Part shown: one piece after another, positions 35,712 to 48,315 of the stretch
How the letters are laid out: each line of letters begins with the position of its first letter
How positions within the stretch are numbered: the first letter of the stretch is position 1
Source of the DNA: Acanthopleura granulata
Lineage: Eukaryota > Mollusca > Polyplacophora > Chitonida > Chitonidae
Direction: 5' to 3'
Assembly (NCBI GenBank): GCA_016165875.1
Contig: JABBOT010000005.1
Coordinates: forward strand, 22,466,520 to 22,530,519
Length of the DNA stretch: 64,000 nt
Translations under genes and position numbers: made by a program
Notes under the pieces: model-generated
Seen by the model: the letters and a program-made list of their open reading frames with translations, nothing else
Databases searched by the model: none
Told to the model about the DNA's origin: nothing

Positions 35712-38672
35712 TGCTCTTTGTTCTGATCCCAGACCCCGGCCTGTCTTCTTGTTAGCAACAGTTTCTAAGGCCAGTTTGGACAAGAACTGTACATGGCTTA
35801 ATTGCTGCGGATTAATTTGAAATATATGTCGAGGGTTAGATTTGTGAACTCCATGCCGAAAGAATTAATTTATTAGAACCAGCGTTAAAAACAACGGTGG
35901 CAGATAAACGTTTTGCCTGCCGTGGAATTAAGTGACACAGGCTCGTTATCTCGACAAAAAGTTAACAAACAGTTGCCCTTCTGATTTCCTTTGTGAACGT
36001 CATCTTTAATATAATCCTAACAAAAATGAATTGACCAAAAATGTTAAGCCAAGCTATATTTCTTCACAATTTTACACGTGAACGGTTTACAATCGTTTCA
36101 AAAAAAGAGGGCTAAACACACAATTTCTATTGAGCATTCCAATTGTCCACTATCCAACAACATTGCAAAGTGTTTAAAACTGTGATAACGGGAAGTACAG
36201 TAATCAGGAAAACGTGTTAACTAGAAACGTAAATCCTTCACAAGGCGTAAGCATGGAACATGTGTTCGTTTGAACAGAGTTAATGGTCACGGTAAAGCAG
36301 TAATGACGGTCTGTATTGAAGCCAAACAATATTGATGGCCTCATTTGTACAGAACTGTTCAACTGAATTCGCTGTTAATGCTGCAGTCTTACCCAGTCAG
36401 TGATTAGTTTATTGGTCAATTAGTTAGCTTTATCGGACGGCGTAATACACACTTTTCTTATTGGTTGCGAAGTCGCTCTGCAATTCGAGTACCAAGTGCG
36501 TCGTTTATGATGGTAGCAATGTCGGCATGTTAAGCGTGGCTTAAGCTCATACGTAACACACAGTGCCCGAAAGACCCGAATATAATTATGAGTAGCTAAG
36601 ATTACATAATGTCGATTTCAAGTGTATTTGTTTACCCTGTGTCTCATTGTCTAATTGTAAATCATTCGCCGTACGGATATTATCTACGATATTAGCATCG
36701 CCACATTTGCGGTGAGCTAATAATCTTGTGCACCCATCTCACAGCCAGTGCATCAAATTGCTGCAGCTTTAAACGGATGTAGAATTATTCATGGAGTGAA
36801 TACATCATCCGCAGTTAATTTGGAAGTCATGTTGTTTAAGATCTTCATCAGGTCTGCTAACTGACCCGGCGAACTGTCGAGGAATGCATAAACTGCGTGA
36901 CACGCTTCCCTGGGTATACGTATGCGCCCTATATAGTGCAATATATAGTACCACGTCGGTCTATGTCATCGTGTGTACCGAACATCGCCTACAGTCATAT
37001 TCCCACGCCACAGACGTAACAGCTATCTAGTTATTTGCAGGAAGTAAGTGCGCCATATCCTTACACCAAACCTGGACCGGTCTCCTGGCGAAGCTCTTTA
37101 TTGCTGGCGTATAAATAGACGTATCGATTGAGTCCCGATCGGGCCTGCGCTGTCTGTTTACCACGATATAGGTGGCTGAGGTCGAGTCGGTTTACTACTC
37201 ACTAACCACGTGCGTTTTACTATAACGAACATTAAGCCCTGTGTTGACGGCCGTGACTTCGCCTGACGAAATAGTGCATGCATCGTGACAAACTGTATAG
37301 TGGTCCCATGTGACCCGTCGCCTGCAGTAGTACCTTAATGGGGCGTGGAATGGGTTGGAATGCATACTAATTATAATATGCTTCCCCATGATTCCCAGTG
37401 GACTTTCCTTAATTCTCCATGACTTCGTTCATCTATGTATCGAACCAGACAACATGTCATGAGTTGAAACATTCTTCCCACGGGAAGCATTCGCTATATG
37501 CATATGCAATAACCAGGAGACCAGATGACTGTCCGTGCCGAGCCTTTCATCTGCCATGACCACAGAAAAACACGGCATTTCACTTACTTTGTCAAATTAT
37601 TGGCGACAGGATCATATTAACCACCGTATAGCACGTCGTTGCGTAATAGCCATTTTCAACTGATGGAGTCGCTCATATGTGACACAAGTTCGGTCCCGTG
37701 ACATTTGATATGTACCCACGTGAGATTACCTGTGTTTAGTGACAAATCTTGTATCAAAGCTGAAAGTATATATATATAATTTCCATCTAGTGGATCATTG
37801 GTATGAAAAAGCATGAGACACTAGTCATAATTTCGCTTAATGTCATCTCTCTTGGGTCACTTAGCATCTAGGGGGCGGCCTGCTTCAAAAACACAAAACG
37901 CCAAAGGAATTCGCCTGTTTTATACAATGACCTAAGTGAATTCTGGCTGGTTAATTGATTTTCGCAAGTGAGCTTGTTTACGTGGAGAACAGGAACTCGT
38001 CTGAGCGCATGACAGTCAATCACAATTTACTGACCTCACGCACGTGTATGCGTTCTTGTATTTTTTCTGTGTAATAACGAGCCTCTGTCACTTAACCTTG
38101 TTAATGTTGTCCCTGGCCGGTCACCACAATTAGTTCCATGATGGTTACAAAAACTTGACAGAGACTCACAATTTCATAATTCATTAACTATATTCATCCA
38201 CAAATGATCCTTGGCGCGTTCATCAAAGGTTGCTGGTTCTTGAAGATCCAGCCCTTTCAAAGCGTTTGCTGGAAACCGAAGATGGTCTCTATTATATTGC
38301 TTTTAAACGCGTCATAGGAAGTTGACGTGAATGGATAGGGGAAGAAACGACAGACGACGTTTTCCAGAGTTGAGAACGGATCGGTACTTAACGTTTAAGT
38401 AGCGTTCGGGAAGAGTAAAAGGGTTTTAGATTGCTACTGATTAAGAAGCACAAGATCTTGCTTATCCAACGTTATACAATCTGGCTTCGTCTGAAGTCCC
38501 CATGGCTCTTGTCCATGGATGTTGTGTGTCTTCCTTATTTCTCCGTCTTCTTCATTTCGCGGATTCGTATTGTCAAGCGCTCGTGGCTTCACATGACAGC
38601 AATAAAAGACCTATGCAAGTCTACGGAAATGCTCGCATAGCGTAACATGAATGTGATTTCCAAGACGGCGTA
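35712..38672. other. No gene seen; complex unique sequence
   Basis: 36370-36960 is repeat-free and compositionally even, with several TAAT cores, and is a weak candidate for conserved non-coding DNA. No coding frame is supported. Confidence 0.45.
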
Positions 38673-38681
38673 AAATTTTCC

Positions 38682-38936
38682 CGGGGCCTCCGCGACCGGT
38701 GCGCGGTTGGCGCGCTAATGCAGCGACAACGATCGCTGGGAGTTCAACCCTAGCTCTCGCTGGCTTACTGTCTGGTCGTACGTGGGAAGGTCCGTTAGTA
38801 ACCTGCGGATGGTCGTGGGTTTCCCATGGATCTGCACGATTTCCTCCCACCATAATGCTGGTCGTCATCGAAAAAGTGAAAAATTCTTGAGTACGGAGTA
38901 AGACACAAATAAAATAAGTAAATAAATAAATATATT
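38682..38936 (+). mobile_element. SINE family A, full-length plus-strand copy
   Basis: It begins GGGGCCTCCGCGACCGG, keeps a B box (GAGTTCAACCCTAG), carries the central TGGTCGTGGGTTTCCC and TCCTCCCACCATAATG, and ends in a TAAA-rich tail. AAATTTTCC flanks it at 38673-38681 and 38937-38945, a probable 9-bp target-site duplication. The A box is mutated (CGCGACCGGTGCGCGG), so this copy is unlikely to be transcribed by Pol III. Confidence 0.9.
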
Positions 38937-38945
38937 AAATTTTCC

Positions 38946-41061
38946 GTCCTGGTCTTCATGGCGCTTGCGTCCGCATAACGCAAACATAATTTCCCTGGCA
39001 CCCCTCTGGCTGTCACGATTGTCTCACTAACGTCATGTGTGTTTTGTGGAAGCTGCAACACTGATATCAGACCTTCTATTCGATTAAATTACAGAATCTT
39101 ATACTGATGCGATATCAGAGGTCCCGGATTTCTGTTTGTTATAGTCATTTGTCGGCCTTCAACCAAAGCTTGTTATGGCTTCATTGTTGCTGTTAGATTG
39201 GTTCGAGCGGGGTCAAATGACCAATGATGGCGTGATCTGGTCCGAAAGGCTGCCGAAATAATCCGGGATTGACCCCTGAGCCTTGGTCTGAAGTTTGGAC
39301 CAGAGAACTACCTCTATATTGGAGTGTCTAGACTATAGCTTGCAGAATCCTTATACCTCTGTGGAGCAGAAGCTAAATTCGATTAGTCTGATAGGAGCTG
39401 TGTCTCCAAGGGGAACGCCGCTAACCCAGATCAAATAATACCAGTTAGTCCTGAATATATGATCCTTCACGAACTGGCTCTGAACAAGATGGTGGGCCCC
39501 GGAGCATCGTTGACCTTGACTTTTACATGTGTAACCTGTGTACGGGGGGGGGGGGAAGTCAGAATAGAAGGCAGCTTAGCAGCAGCAGCAGCTAAACGCA
39601 GTAATCAAGAGTAATATATAAAATCTGATGAAAAAATTAGAGTAGTCATTGCACGTTATTTTCTCATCGTCTTTTCAACGACTTAAGTCCCTGCCTACAG
39701 CTACAATTCACAAGGCTTTACCAGATGAGGGTTATACATGTGGAGGATAGATATAAAAGAGTAGACTTTCCAATCAAAATGAGATTAAATTCCAACTTTC
39801 CGCTATCCCCAAATTGTATCCGCTAAATGTAAAAAGATGACTGATGCATGTTTGGCTTGATGTCTGAAGGCCTTCCATCAACAGTACTGGACTTCCTTTA
39901 TTTTGTCGAAAGTTTCGATAATTAGTGCCTCTAGAAGTATATGCTTGATAAATCAGACATATAGCAGTGTAGAAACAAAGAGGCCCAATGGCATTGTTGA
40001 GTCTACCAACAGCTTGTACGTTAAATTGTGACACTGTAATCAAAATTAATTCATTCATTCATTAATTAACGCATATTATTGTTTTCGGGTTTTGACTAAA
40101 GTCATTTATTTACATAACTGTCATCAAGTTTCACCGAGTCAGGTAGAAGATATGGGTAGGTAAGTTAGAGGTTGCGGCTCACAGAAGACGTCCGAAAGGT
40201 AAAGTACTAGCGCGTTCAAGTTTGAGTGAATGAGAGACAAAGGCTACATTAGCTACAGCATCGAAAAGGAATTGTTGACAATACGGCTGATAGCACAGAT
40301 GTACACAGAACGTTTGTATGAGGAATAAAAAAATATCGTGATAAAATATATTAGGACTTAAAATTGGCAAATCAAGACATAAGAGGATGAATGTTAAGCC
40401 AATTCGAGGACAAAGCAATATAGCCGGAAGCGTGTAATTGTGAAGCACATAAACGATGACTGAATTATCTAGGCACTGCTACATGAGCAATTACTTTCAC
40501 TAGAGCAAAGGCTACGTGTATGGCTTACATAAATCATGCTTCGGTCGTCATCTTGTTCCCGGCTTTTTAAACAAACGGTTGATCTGCTGTTTGATATAGA
40601 TTGCAGAACATTCCGCATTTGTCGACAAAGATTTTCACTTATTGGGGAGCAATTACGAGGTTTTTGAAGTGTCCTTTGAGATGAGTCTGAACGAAAAACG
40701 CCTTGTTCTATCATCACATTTTTGCTTATTACTCCTTATCTAATTTCGTTCTAGCTGTAGTGATAAAGGATTTGCTCGGTGCTACGATTAATGCTTTGTC
40801 ATGAGCTGTTAGAAATAAAATTCAGACTGTGGTAAAATATTGAATATTTGAATACTTCATAGTTATGTATGACCAGATCTGACTGGGTTTAGTTAGCTTT
40901 GTCTTTGGCTATTTTGTCTTCGTTGTTTTTTTGTCTTTTTTTTTCATTCGCTATTTCTGTATCTCACCATTCAATAATAACTGAAGGAATTTCAGTCTCT
41001 CTGTATGTCTATCTGTCTGTATGTATTTGTGACTGACCTTCTATTTTCTCTCCAATTTTAG
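38946..41061. other. No gene supported
   Basis: Minus-strand ORFs at 39774-40058, 40179-40448 and 40469-40717 follow one another but have no recognised domain. A G12-type homopolymer lies near 39545. Confidence 0.45.
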
Positions 41062-41142
41062 GCAACAAGGTTACAAATCCTCTCAGTGAACACGGGTTTC
41101 GAATCCAAATGCAAATCTTGCATCTATGAGATCTCCAACTAG
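41062..41142 (+). other. Candidate terminal exon (26 codons)
   Basis: TTTTCTCTCCAATTTTAG precedes 41062, and the first frame is open for 26 codons to TAG. The peptide includes FESKCKSCIYEISN. The stretch also holds GGGTTTCGAATCC, which resembles a Pol III B box, so a tRNA-derived fragment is an alternative. Confidence 0.15.
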
Positions 41143-41419
41143 GCACGGATTTGTACGTGTCTGATTCTGTTCAACCCGAGATCACTAGGGGTTGTGTAAA
41201 CATGGTGTAAATCCTGTGTCATCGCTGTGTTTATAGGAATCATTGCTTTATTCATGGGCTATTATTTTGAGGAATACATATATGTACCTTCCAAAGTGTC
41301 AACACAATGGATAAGGGACTATGTTACGTGGTTTGATGCTTCTGCTATTACACACGCATGTCTCTCCGATATCATCTGAAACTGCTGACTACTTCTGCTT
41401 TCAGGTGACCTATACTCAC

Positions 41420-41534
41420 AAGTGACAAGAGGAGGGATTTCAGCGATTGTGACTATTGGCCAACTGCCATTCTTTTGTCGCTGTTCTAGTTCCATATTCT
41501 CTTCATGATGTAGTCTTTTTAAAAATCTTTGCAT
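41420..41534 (-). other. Candidate minus-strand exon with GTGAGT donor
   Basis: On the minus strand an ATG-led frame gives a polar peptide (HHEENMELEQRQKNGSW and onward). It meets a consensus donor, GTGAGT, whose first G is 41419. A convincing acceptor upstream is not visible. A second polar minus-strand frame lies at 40530-40717 (donor-like GTAAGC), but the two cannot be joined cleanly in frame. Confidence 0.15.
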
Positions 41535-41692
41535 TCTAAATGGTTATCATTTTGTTGGTGGTTGAATCACATCTGTTAAATTTCACGGTTTTCAATCACA
41601 TGGCTAAGGTTTAAGAGATGAATCTTGTGTTTTTCCGGCATTAAACGTCCTGTCCTAACATCTTATTCTGCATGTCTCAAGCCAGTTAAGGA

Positions 41693-41802
41693 AATGACAA
41701 AGTTGTACACTTTAAAGTCACATAGTCACAACCCTGGGACTACATACAATGACAAAGTTGTACACTTTAAAGTCACATAGTCACAACCCTGGGACTACAT
41801 AC
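41693..41802. repeat. Exact 55-bp tandem duplication
   Basis: Unit 41693-41747 is repeated without change at 41748-41802. The lack of any difference implies a recent event or an assembly duplication. The second unit runs into a tRNA-like A-box region on the minus strand. Confidence 0.95.
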
Positions 41803-41845
41803 TGCTCACAAGGCAGACACTTTAACCACTTGGCCAGCATAATGA
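41748..41845 (-). other. tRNA-like SINE head
   Basis: On the minus strand GCTGGCCAAGTGGTTAAAG is a good A-box region of Ser/Leu type. It is followed by CAGGGTTGTGACT, a degraded B box. The B-box part falls in the 55-bp unit that is duplicated exactly at 41693-41802. It is likely the 5' end of another tRNA-derived SINE family. Confidence 0.45.
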
Positions 41846-42600
41846 GGTCAGGATAGTTTGTGTCACAGAAAGCTGCTTGTCATGTGTTTCCAATAGGGTA
41901 GAGCGAATATATCAACACTCGAAAATAAAAATCAAAAATAAACAAACTTTTATCAGGAACATAATCACCTGCATGGCAGATTAAATGCTATTCATTAGAG
42001 CCACTTATTTCATACCAATTGCGATTGACACGTATCTCTGCTATTTTAAGACTAATTACGTATTTCTTTTGATCTGATCCAGAGCAACAAACCGCAAATG
42101 AACTAAACGAACCGATACCTGCTGTGGACGTCAGGTTTGCAGTGATAGAAGGCTGACTTATCCCCTCCCTCCCCTTCCCGCTCAGGACGTATTATCACCG
42201 GGTTACTAAACAGCTTGTGAGGAGAGAAACACGCATAATGCAGAATGTGACTGATTGTAGCACTTTCCAGATTATCCCCGGCTGTAACAGGAATGCGTAA
42301 TAACAATGGACTTGTCGAGACGTTAGCCTGACTGAAGCACATCATTCGCTCAGACACATACCATAAGGTGACATGGCCAAGTACGTGGTTTGAACAGCCG
42401 CCAAATTGTCTCGGGCGCACGATTAATTTTATATATGTATATAATTGTGGTTTATAGGCTAAGTAACATTTCGACAACAGTGAAACGCTAGACAGACGCA
42501 GTAAACAGGGAGTCGTGTAATATGGGTGATAACTTTTCCATGAAATCATTAACGATAGGTTTTATAGGGGAGTGTTTGAGGGGAGTGGGAGATGGGGTGC

Positions 42601-42693
42601 GGCGGTCTAAGTTGTTTAAGCTTTGTTACAGTGGAAGACATTGGTCCCAAAATGCAATGAATCAAGTCGTGGGTTCGAATCCTGCCTTGGCAA
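42601..42693 (+). other. tRNA-like sequence with a perfect B box
   Basis: GGCGGTCTAAGTTGTTTAAG resembles an A box and GGGTTCGAATCC at 42671-42682 is a perfect B box. The T stem GTGGG/CCTGC can pair with wobbles. There is no matching acceptor stem, and the A-to-B spacing is long, as in class II tRNAs. It is probably a tRNA-derived SINE head or a decayed tRNA rather than a working tRNA gene. Confidence 0.5.
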
Positions 42694-43119
42694 GAGGTTT
42701 GTCAGATAGCTACAGAAGGTTGTCATAGTTTATTCGTCACACTCCGGAGTGAAAACCATCTAGTACAACTTTAAACAGCAATTAACTATGTAAATAATCA
42801 GAACAATACAAATACTGGAAAGCTTCTCATATCGTGACAGTTTTACACGTGTTACCCTGTCGCTGACTATTGTTTCAGTCTGTCTTTCATGACCAATAGA
42901 TCATCATCTGTCTTTTATGATTTATAGATCATGGTGTTTCTTTCATGACACAGTCGTTGGGATATTCATGAAATAGGTGTTAAGCGATGCGTTATTGCCC
43001 ACCCAAGTTCAAAGAAACATATTATACCGTTCTTAAGTTTTGAGTTTTACTTTGGAGCATTTGGTCTGTGTTCCTACAGTGCATTGACCCTATGTACCAA
43101 AACTGCCAATATTGAAGTC

Positions 43120-43190
43120 TAAAGTCCGCGACCTGGCTCGGAGTTGAACTCCTGTCTATTGCTCAGCAGCTGAACGCCATATACCTTATA
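43120..43190 (-). other. Possible tRNA-like SINE head
   Basis: On the minus strand TATGGCGTTCAGCTGC is an A-box-like region with one extra base and GGAGTTCAACTCC is a B-box-like region. Stems are poor and no tail is visible. Confidence 0.35.
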
Positions 43191-46100
43191 CAATGTACAT
43201 CTGATGGTATTATATATCTTTCAACTGATTTACGAATAGGGCATAAATTCTTTTCATCGTTTGAAGGCTATATATGCAGAAGCCGAACAATGGAGGCAGA
43301 GATGTCGTTTACCGTGTTTATGTATACACATAAGCACATACATGCACGTATGGAGCTTCTCATCACAACAGGCCTTCGAGTTTCTTTCATCTTGTCGTAT
43401 ACGATTTCCATTCACGTTACGGTACCCCATCAAATAACAATCAATCAACACAATGTCCTTGAGGAGTGTATTAGCCGCATGTAAGTGGTTATTACCCTGG
43501 TATGTAAGACTACCATTAAAAAGGCCATCCATTTGCATACGTTTCGGCAACTCGAATACTGTACATTCCCGGTTCTTCTAATGTAGTGGATTAACTGCCA
43601 GGTTTTTGTGTTACTGGCGTTAACGAGCTCCTCTATACAGGCACCATCGTATACTGCTTTTGACCAGGAAACCATCTGATCCAACGATGACCATGATCTT
43701 TAGTTACAACTGTAACAAAATGACAGATCTCACTATTAGTGTAACAGCAGGATTCTGTGTCAACTATTACGGCCACAACTGGTACTCTTTCACTATCACT
43801 GTATGTGTATATTAGTTATATATGCATTTCATATTCTAACGATCGTTCAGAGTGAAATATGGCTGTAGGACTACTTCAAATAATTTTGCCCTATCAGCTA
43901 CACCGCATTTAATGGTTTCACGTAAAATGTCAGAAATGTCAATTCCCAAAAGGCCTGATCTGATATTGGTTCTCATGAATTAATTTGATCGCAGTACTGG
44001 ACAACTGCACTCTGTGTGCATTTACCAAATAATCAGTTTAGATAGAAACAACGTTCATCTCTTGGGTACATATCGTAATTACGGAAATTTGAAACCACAA
44101 ATGACCGGTGCTCGTTTCAACTATCAACAAATATATATCCTTAGCCTACACTGTTTTGTTATACTTTTCCGTAGTTCTTTGTGGAGATTGAGGAATAGAT
44201 TACAACTGTAGTCGAAAAATGTGTTTTGACCATATTGTACCGACTCGAAAACGGCACCAAGCTATTATATTGTTTATTTATTTATTTACTCTATGGGTAT
44301 TTTACGTCATGATCAAGGTTTATATGATGCAGGTCAGAGTCTATTTTTCTCAAGAAGGTGGTTGACAAATCTCTCTACTTAAAACCGTAGTAGAACCCGC
44401 TGAAAATGCATTAAAAGATGCCATAGGCCAAGGGTTATGGTTGGACTTTCTGGGTAGAAGTCTTTAGTGAGGGCATCCGACAGGAGAGCCCAAAAAATTC
44501 ATCTCACAAAGTCCCACGAGGTGGGGTGTGACTTTATCAGATTAGCCAAAACTGGGGATAAAACATTGCATTTTGGAGAGTTCTTTGCATACAAATATCC
44601 GTGTTTTCGATTGTGTCTGCTGAGATTTGGTTCATGTCGTTGAAAAGTGTATTAAAAGTCGTGAGATTGAAATCTTTCTACCTCTGTTAACAATAAATTA
44701 ATTAAACTTTAAGCCAGACTATAAAGTTAATACCGAACTTGGCTAATACACATTGAACGCTTAACTAGGCCCAGGTGCATGTTTTCAGACATAAACGATA
44801 ATAGCCTGCAGCATCGGTATCTGCGAAGCAGCAAGTCCAAAGAACTATTAAACTAAGCATCCATGCCCTCTCTTGATATAAACATTTCCAATCTGCAGGA
44901 ACAACGCTAGAATTAGATAAAGGTCATGCTTTAAAATAAAACGATGTGAACAAAAAATACTTCTCAAAGGCTTTTCCACGTTTATGTCCCCTTTGGTGAT
45001 ACCAGCAAATCTGCCTAATGTTCCATAAGGCGATTTCACACGGGGGCTATGTTATCATTCTAACGGACTGTCAGCATCGGGGGAGCCATTCTTTCTTTGA
45101 CATTTAGTTCCCAAAAAGAAACCCGCGTTTTCCACGAATGATTGAACATCTTTGAAGTTGTTTTCTGATGAGATTTTCGCCTTTAGGCCAATGCGCATGC
45201 AAAGATTTCTCTTTGGGTATTATAGTTGTGTATACGCTTGTCCATTCGTACACCTTCTATGAGTTGATAAAGAGGACAATCCCATCTTCAACGAGCACAT
45301 CTTGTCACATTAGGGGTATTGAGCAGAGAAAAGGATATAATCGGTGTATTACATGTTCACTGTGGATCGTATTTGGGACATGAATATAACGATCCTGGGA
45401 ACCTAAGTAAATAAGGCCCGTCTGAATTGGCCTCTTTATTAAAAGTGTGATCATACACTGTTATAACCAGGCCTGAGCGCGTGAAAGGAGAAAACATGTC
45501 ACTGCGGCATTGCGCCAATGTGACTACCCTGCCGTTCGGGATGAAAGGACATAATCTAATAAAAAGCCCGCAGCAGATCTCAAACCTGTCTTAACAGGAT
45601 CTGTTTAACAGCTGTCAAAGTAACTTAGCCTCCAGCATAACATAATGACTTACCAACCACTGCCTTGTTTCCCGTTATCTCATTTGCAACTACATGTACC
45701 ATTGTATTAGTGTAGGAAAAGCATCCGATTTAACTAGCATATACACATTATATAGCATATAAAACAAAATTATATATGTGACATGCATGTTTAAACGACT
45801 GTATTGACGGGTGCACCCATACTCATATATGCAAATGATTTTCTCGCTGTCTGCCGCGAGATTAGCGGGTAAGCACGTGTCGGGTAATTAGTAGGCTAAT
45901 ATCAGTACAGGTGTCATTTTTGCACTAGATTTGGCCAAGACGCCTGGTAGAGGGCACAAATTGACCATTAATAAACAATACCTTATCTGATTTGCATACA
46001 GACTCGCAATATGTTAGCCTCGAGGGTTTCGCTATGTTATGTAAATGATAATTCTGCATCTGCCGTAAGCGGGGTTGTAAAGTATGTTTCACATGGCCAC

Positions 46101-46717
46101 AGGACGTCCAGATCTGAATACTGGACAATTGCTTACGTGTATAACAAAAACCAGCATGCATAAATCAACGGTCAGAGATTTAATGGTCGGTTTTAGTGGG
46201 GACAACATCCACTGTGGAACACTAACATGCCATGATTGGTTGTGTCGTGGAAAATAGGAAACAGAAACGTGCTGGAAACGTGCTGGAAACGCGTTAAGAT
46301 GAGTTCAGTAGAAAATACCAGAGAGTAAACACATGGCTTCTACCCGTTTCTCCTGCCTTTACAATAGGAATACTGGCTTGTATGCTCTGTGTATTTACTG
46401 ATATAATATTAGAAATGCTCTATCTGTATTGAACATATACAAAACATAACAGGCAAGTTCACCTTCACCTCCACCTTATTTTTATTTTCCTTCCCGTTCC
46501 CTTACTCATTTGTTGCAACCTACTTCTCTGTCTGTTCTCTACGTCAAAACATGACCCTTAAGGTCATATGTCTCCCTGGGAGAGATAAGTAAAATAGCGA
46601 CTGCAGAGACATGTGATATGTAAATAGCAAGTCGGTGGCCTACTTGTATACCTATATACTGCGGTACGCCGCTCGGCTAAACTTGGTCAGGTGTCATGCG
46701 TTGTAAGTGTCTTTCAG
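43191..46717. other. No gene seen
   Basis: Unique sequence with one degenerate SINE tail at 44268 and a small imperfect direct repeat of GAAACGTGCTG near 46264-46295. Confidence 0.5.
44268..44345 (-). mobile_element. Degenerate SINE tail region
   Basis: TTTATTTATTTATTTAC is followed by GGGTATTTTACGTCATGATC. This is a diverged match to the GATTGGTGTTTTACGCCGTA tail of family A. No head is recognisable. Confidence 0.4.
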
Positions 46718-46797
46718 CTCGATCCGCTCTGCTCCACCACCACCTGACTACCGCAGACCTCCCGTGGACCTGTCAGCTGACTCCGGCCTACATGAAC
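46718..46797 (+). other. Candidate internal exon (Pro-rich)
   Basis: TGTCTTTCAG precedes the start at 46718, and AAC followed by GTGAGC marks a possible 5' splice site at 46798. In the frame with one leading base it encodes SIRSAPPPPDYRRPPVDLSA and then DSGLHE, a polar, proline-rich stretch. The same frame stays open to TGA at 46875-46877. Another frame (from ATG at 46696) is open over the same bases. The local base composition is much more GC-rich than the flanks, which supports an exon. I do not recognise the protein. Confidence 0.35.
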
Positions 46798-47809
46798 GTG
46801 AGCTTGGAGGCTCTAGAGTCTGGGGGGCTGAAGTGGGTGTGGCTGCCCTTGAGGAGTGCATGGGTGTGGTACGGTGACCGGTGTGGATAAATGGATCATT
46901 TTAAAATCTAATAAGACCAAAAATGATTATATTACCTCCTTCGATTTGTGGGAGGTATGGTAGGTGGTATAAAAATTATGGATTATTGGATAACGAATGA
47001 TTGCACTCAAATCTCGAGCGGAAACAACATACTAGTTAAGTCAGACTTTAGCCGTGACAGCCAGTCGTAGCCCAATCGTCCAGGGCCCACTTACGCGAAG
47101 CACTCTTAACTTTACGATCACGTAACTATTATGGCAACCAGCATTGCAGGCACGACAGTTACGTGCTCATGGGGTTGAGGTGGTTTCGTGCAAGTAAGCC
47201 CTCGTCATTAATCATAACACCAACATCCAAAATGACATTCAGCACAATAACAAAAAACAAGAAGTTAAGAAAACGATCAAGGGTTATCAGTGATGGTAGA
47301 AAGACATGCGTAAATTTCACGAGGGTGCCCAAATCTTGTAACACACGGATCTGAAAGTTGTCGTCGATAAAAAGGAATGCGTATTCCCATTGCGCTAAGA
47401 ATACAACTGTTCATTATATCCAACGTGGCAACACGATGTGTACAACATCTATCCCCGGAATCGGACAGAGGACACCGAGGTTCGGCAAAATCCGTCCTTA
47501 TGTACTGAAAAGAGAATTACAGCCAGTGTAACATTTAAGACGCTGAGAGTAAGGGCATTTAATGCAATATTCTTGATTTTGTAGTAATAATAACATCTTG
47601 ATTGAAATCGCTGTACAGAACACAAAATCTCACAAATGCTACAAGGCGACATACGTCAAGGTCAATATTATCAGTATATTTCTATTTGCTAATTAAGGAT
47701 GATTAACAATTTCGGATTTGAAACTGTCGCTCTTGTCGTGAAGGCAACGTGAAAGAAACTACGAAGTGTTTAAGTTAGAAGTTTATGGTGAACATGGCGC
47801 ACGGAGCTT

Positions 47810-48315
47810 TAGATGGCATCAGAACCTTTGAGACTTGCACTAGACAGGTCTAAACCAAGAAGTTGTATATCCATAAGAAAGACCTGTCTAGTGTACTTCC
47901 ATCCCAACTTCTAAATGCCACTCAAACAAGTTACAAGTTACTTTGAGACGTCGTTCTTTCTACTTGTTAGACGGCACTAGAATCCGCTTAGCTCCGATTT
48001 CCTGTTGAGTTTTAGGTGGTATATTAGAACCTTTGAACCGTGCTATCAGAAGCCTTAGTTCCATGTGGCCTGAGACAGTATTAGAATTAGAGTCAGTTAT
48101 GAGAAAGGCAGAGACACCCACCACTCGATTTTTACATGTCGATGGTACTAGAACCTTTGAGTCATGGTTTCTGGTGACTCTTAGGTGGTATCACAATCTT
48201 TGAGCCTTGCTGCCCAGGGACTTTACATGATATCAGAAGCCTGGACACCCGGTTCCTTGTGAACTGAGATGGTATTAGAATTTCTAAGTCAGTTATGAGA
48301 AAGGCAGAGACACCG
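47810..48315. repeat. Field of diverged repeats with a 196-bp higher-order unit
   Basis: GATGGTATTAGAACCTTTGAG and close variants recur near 47812, 48016, 48141, 48186 and 48268. AGTCAGTTATGAGAAAGGCA, continuing for a further 8 bases, occurs at 48091 and again 196 bp later at 48287. The field lies in otherwise plain sequence and has no coding frame. Confidence 0.7.
47838..47893. repeat. Perfect 14-bp inverted repeat, 28-nt loop
   Basis: CACTAGACAGGTCT at 47838-47851 is the exact reverse complement of AGACCTGTCTAGTG at 47880-47893. A second complementary pair, AGAAGTTG in the loop and CAACTTCT beyond the right arm, could form an alternative fold. It sits at the left edge of the repeat field. 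Confidence 0.75.

Noticed and set aside
35580..35783. 67-codon minus-strand ORF across the duplicated block
   Set aside because: The matching frame in the first copy contains a stop, so it is not conserved.
40179..40717. Consecutive minus-strand ORFs, one hydrophobic and one Ser/Arg-rich
   Set aside because: Considered as receptor or gene fragments, but no motif is recognised, and joining the Ser/Arg-rich frame to the candidate exon at 41420-41534 creates a stop at the best acceptor.
42103..42549. 148-codon minus-strand ORF
   Set aside because: There is no recognisable domain or coding bias, and one ORF of this size is expected by chance in 64 kb.
42601..42693. Second tRNA gene
   Set aside because: The B box is perfect, but no acceptor stem forms, so it is listed only as tRNA-like.
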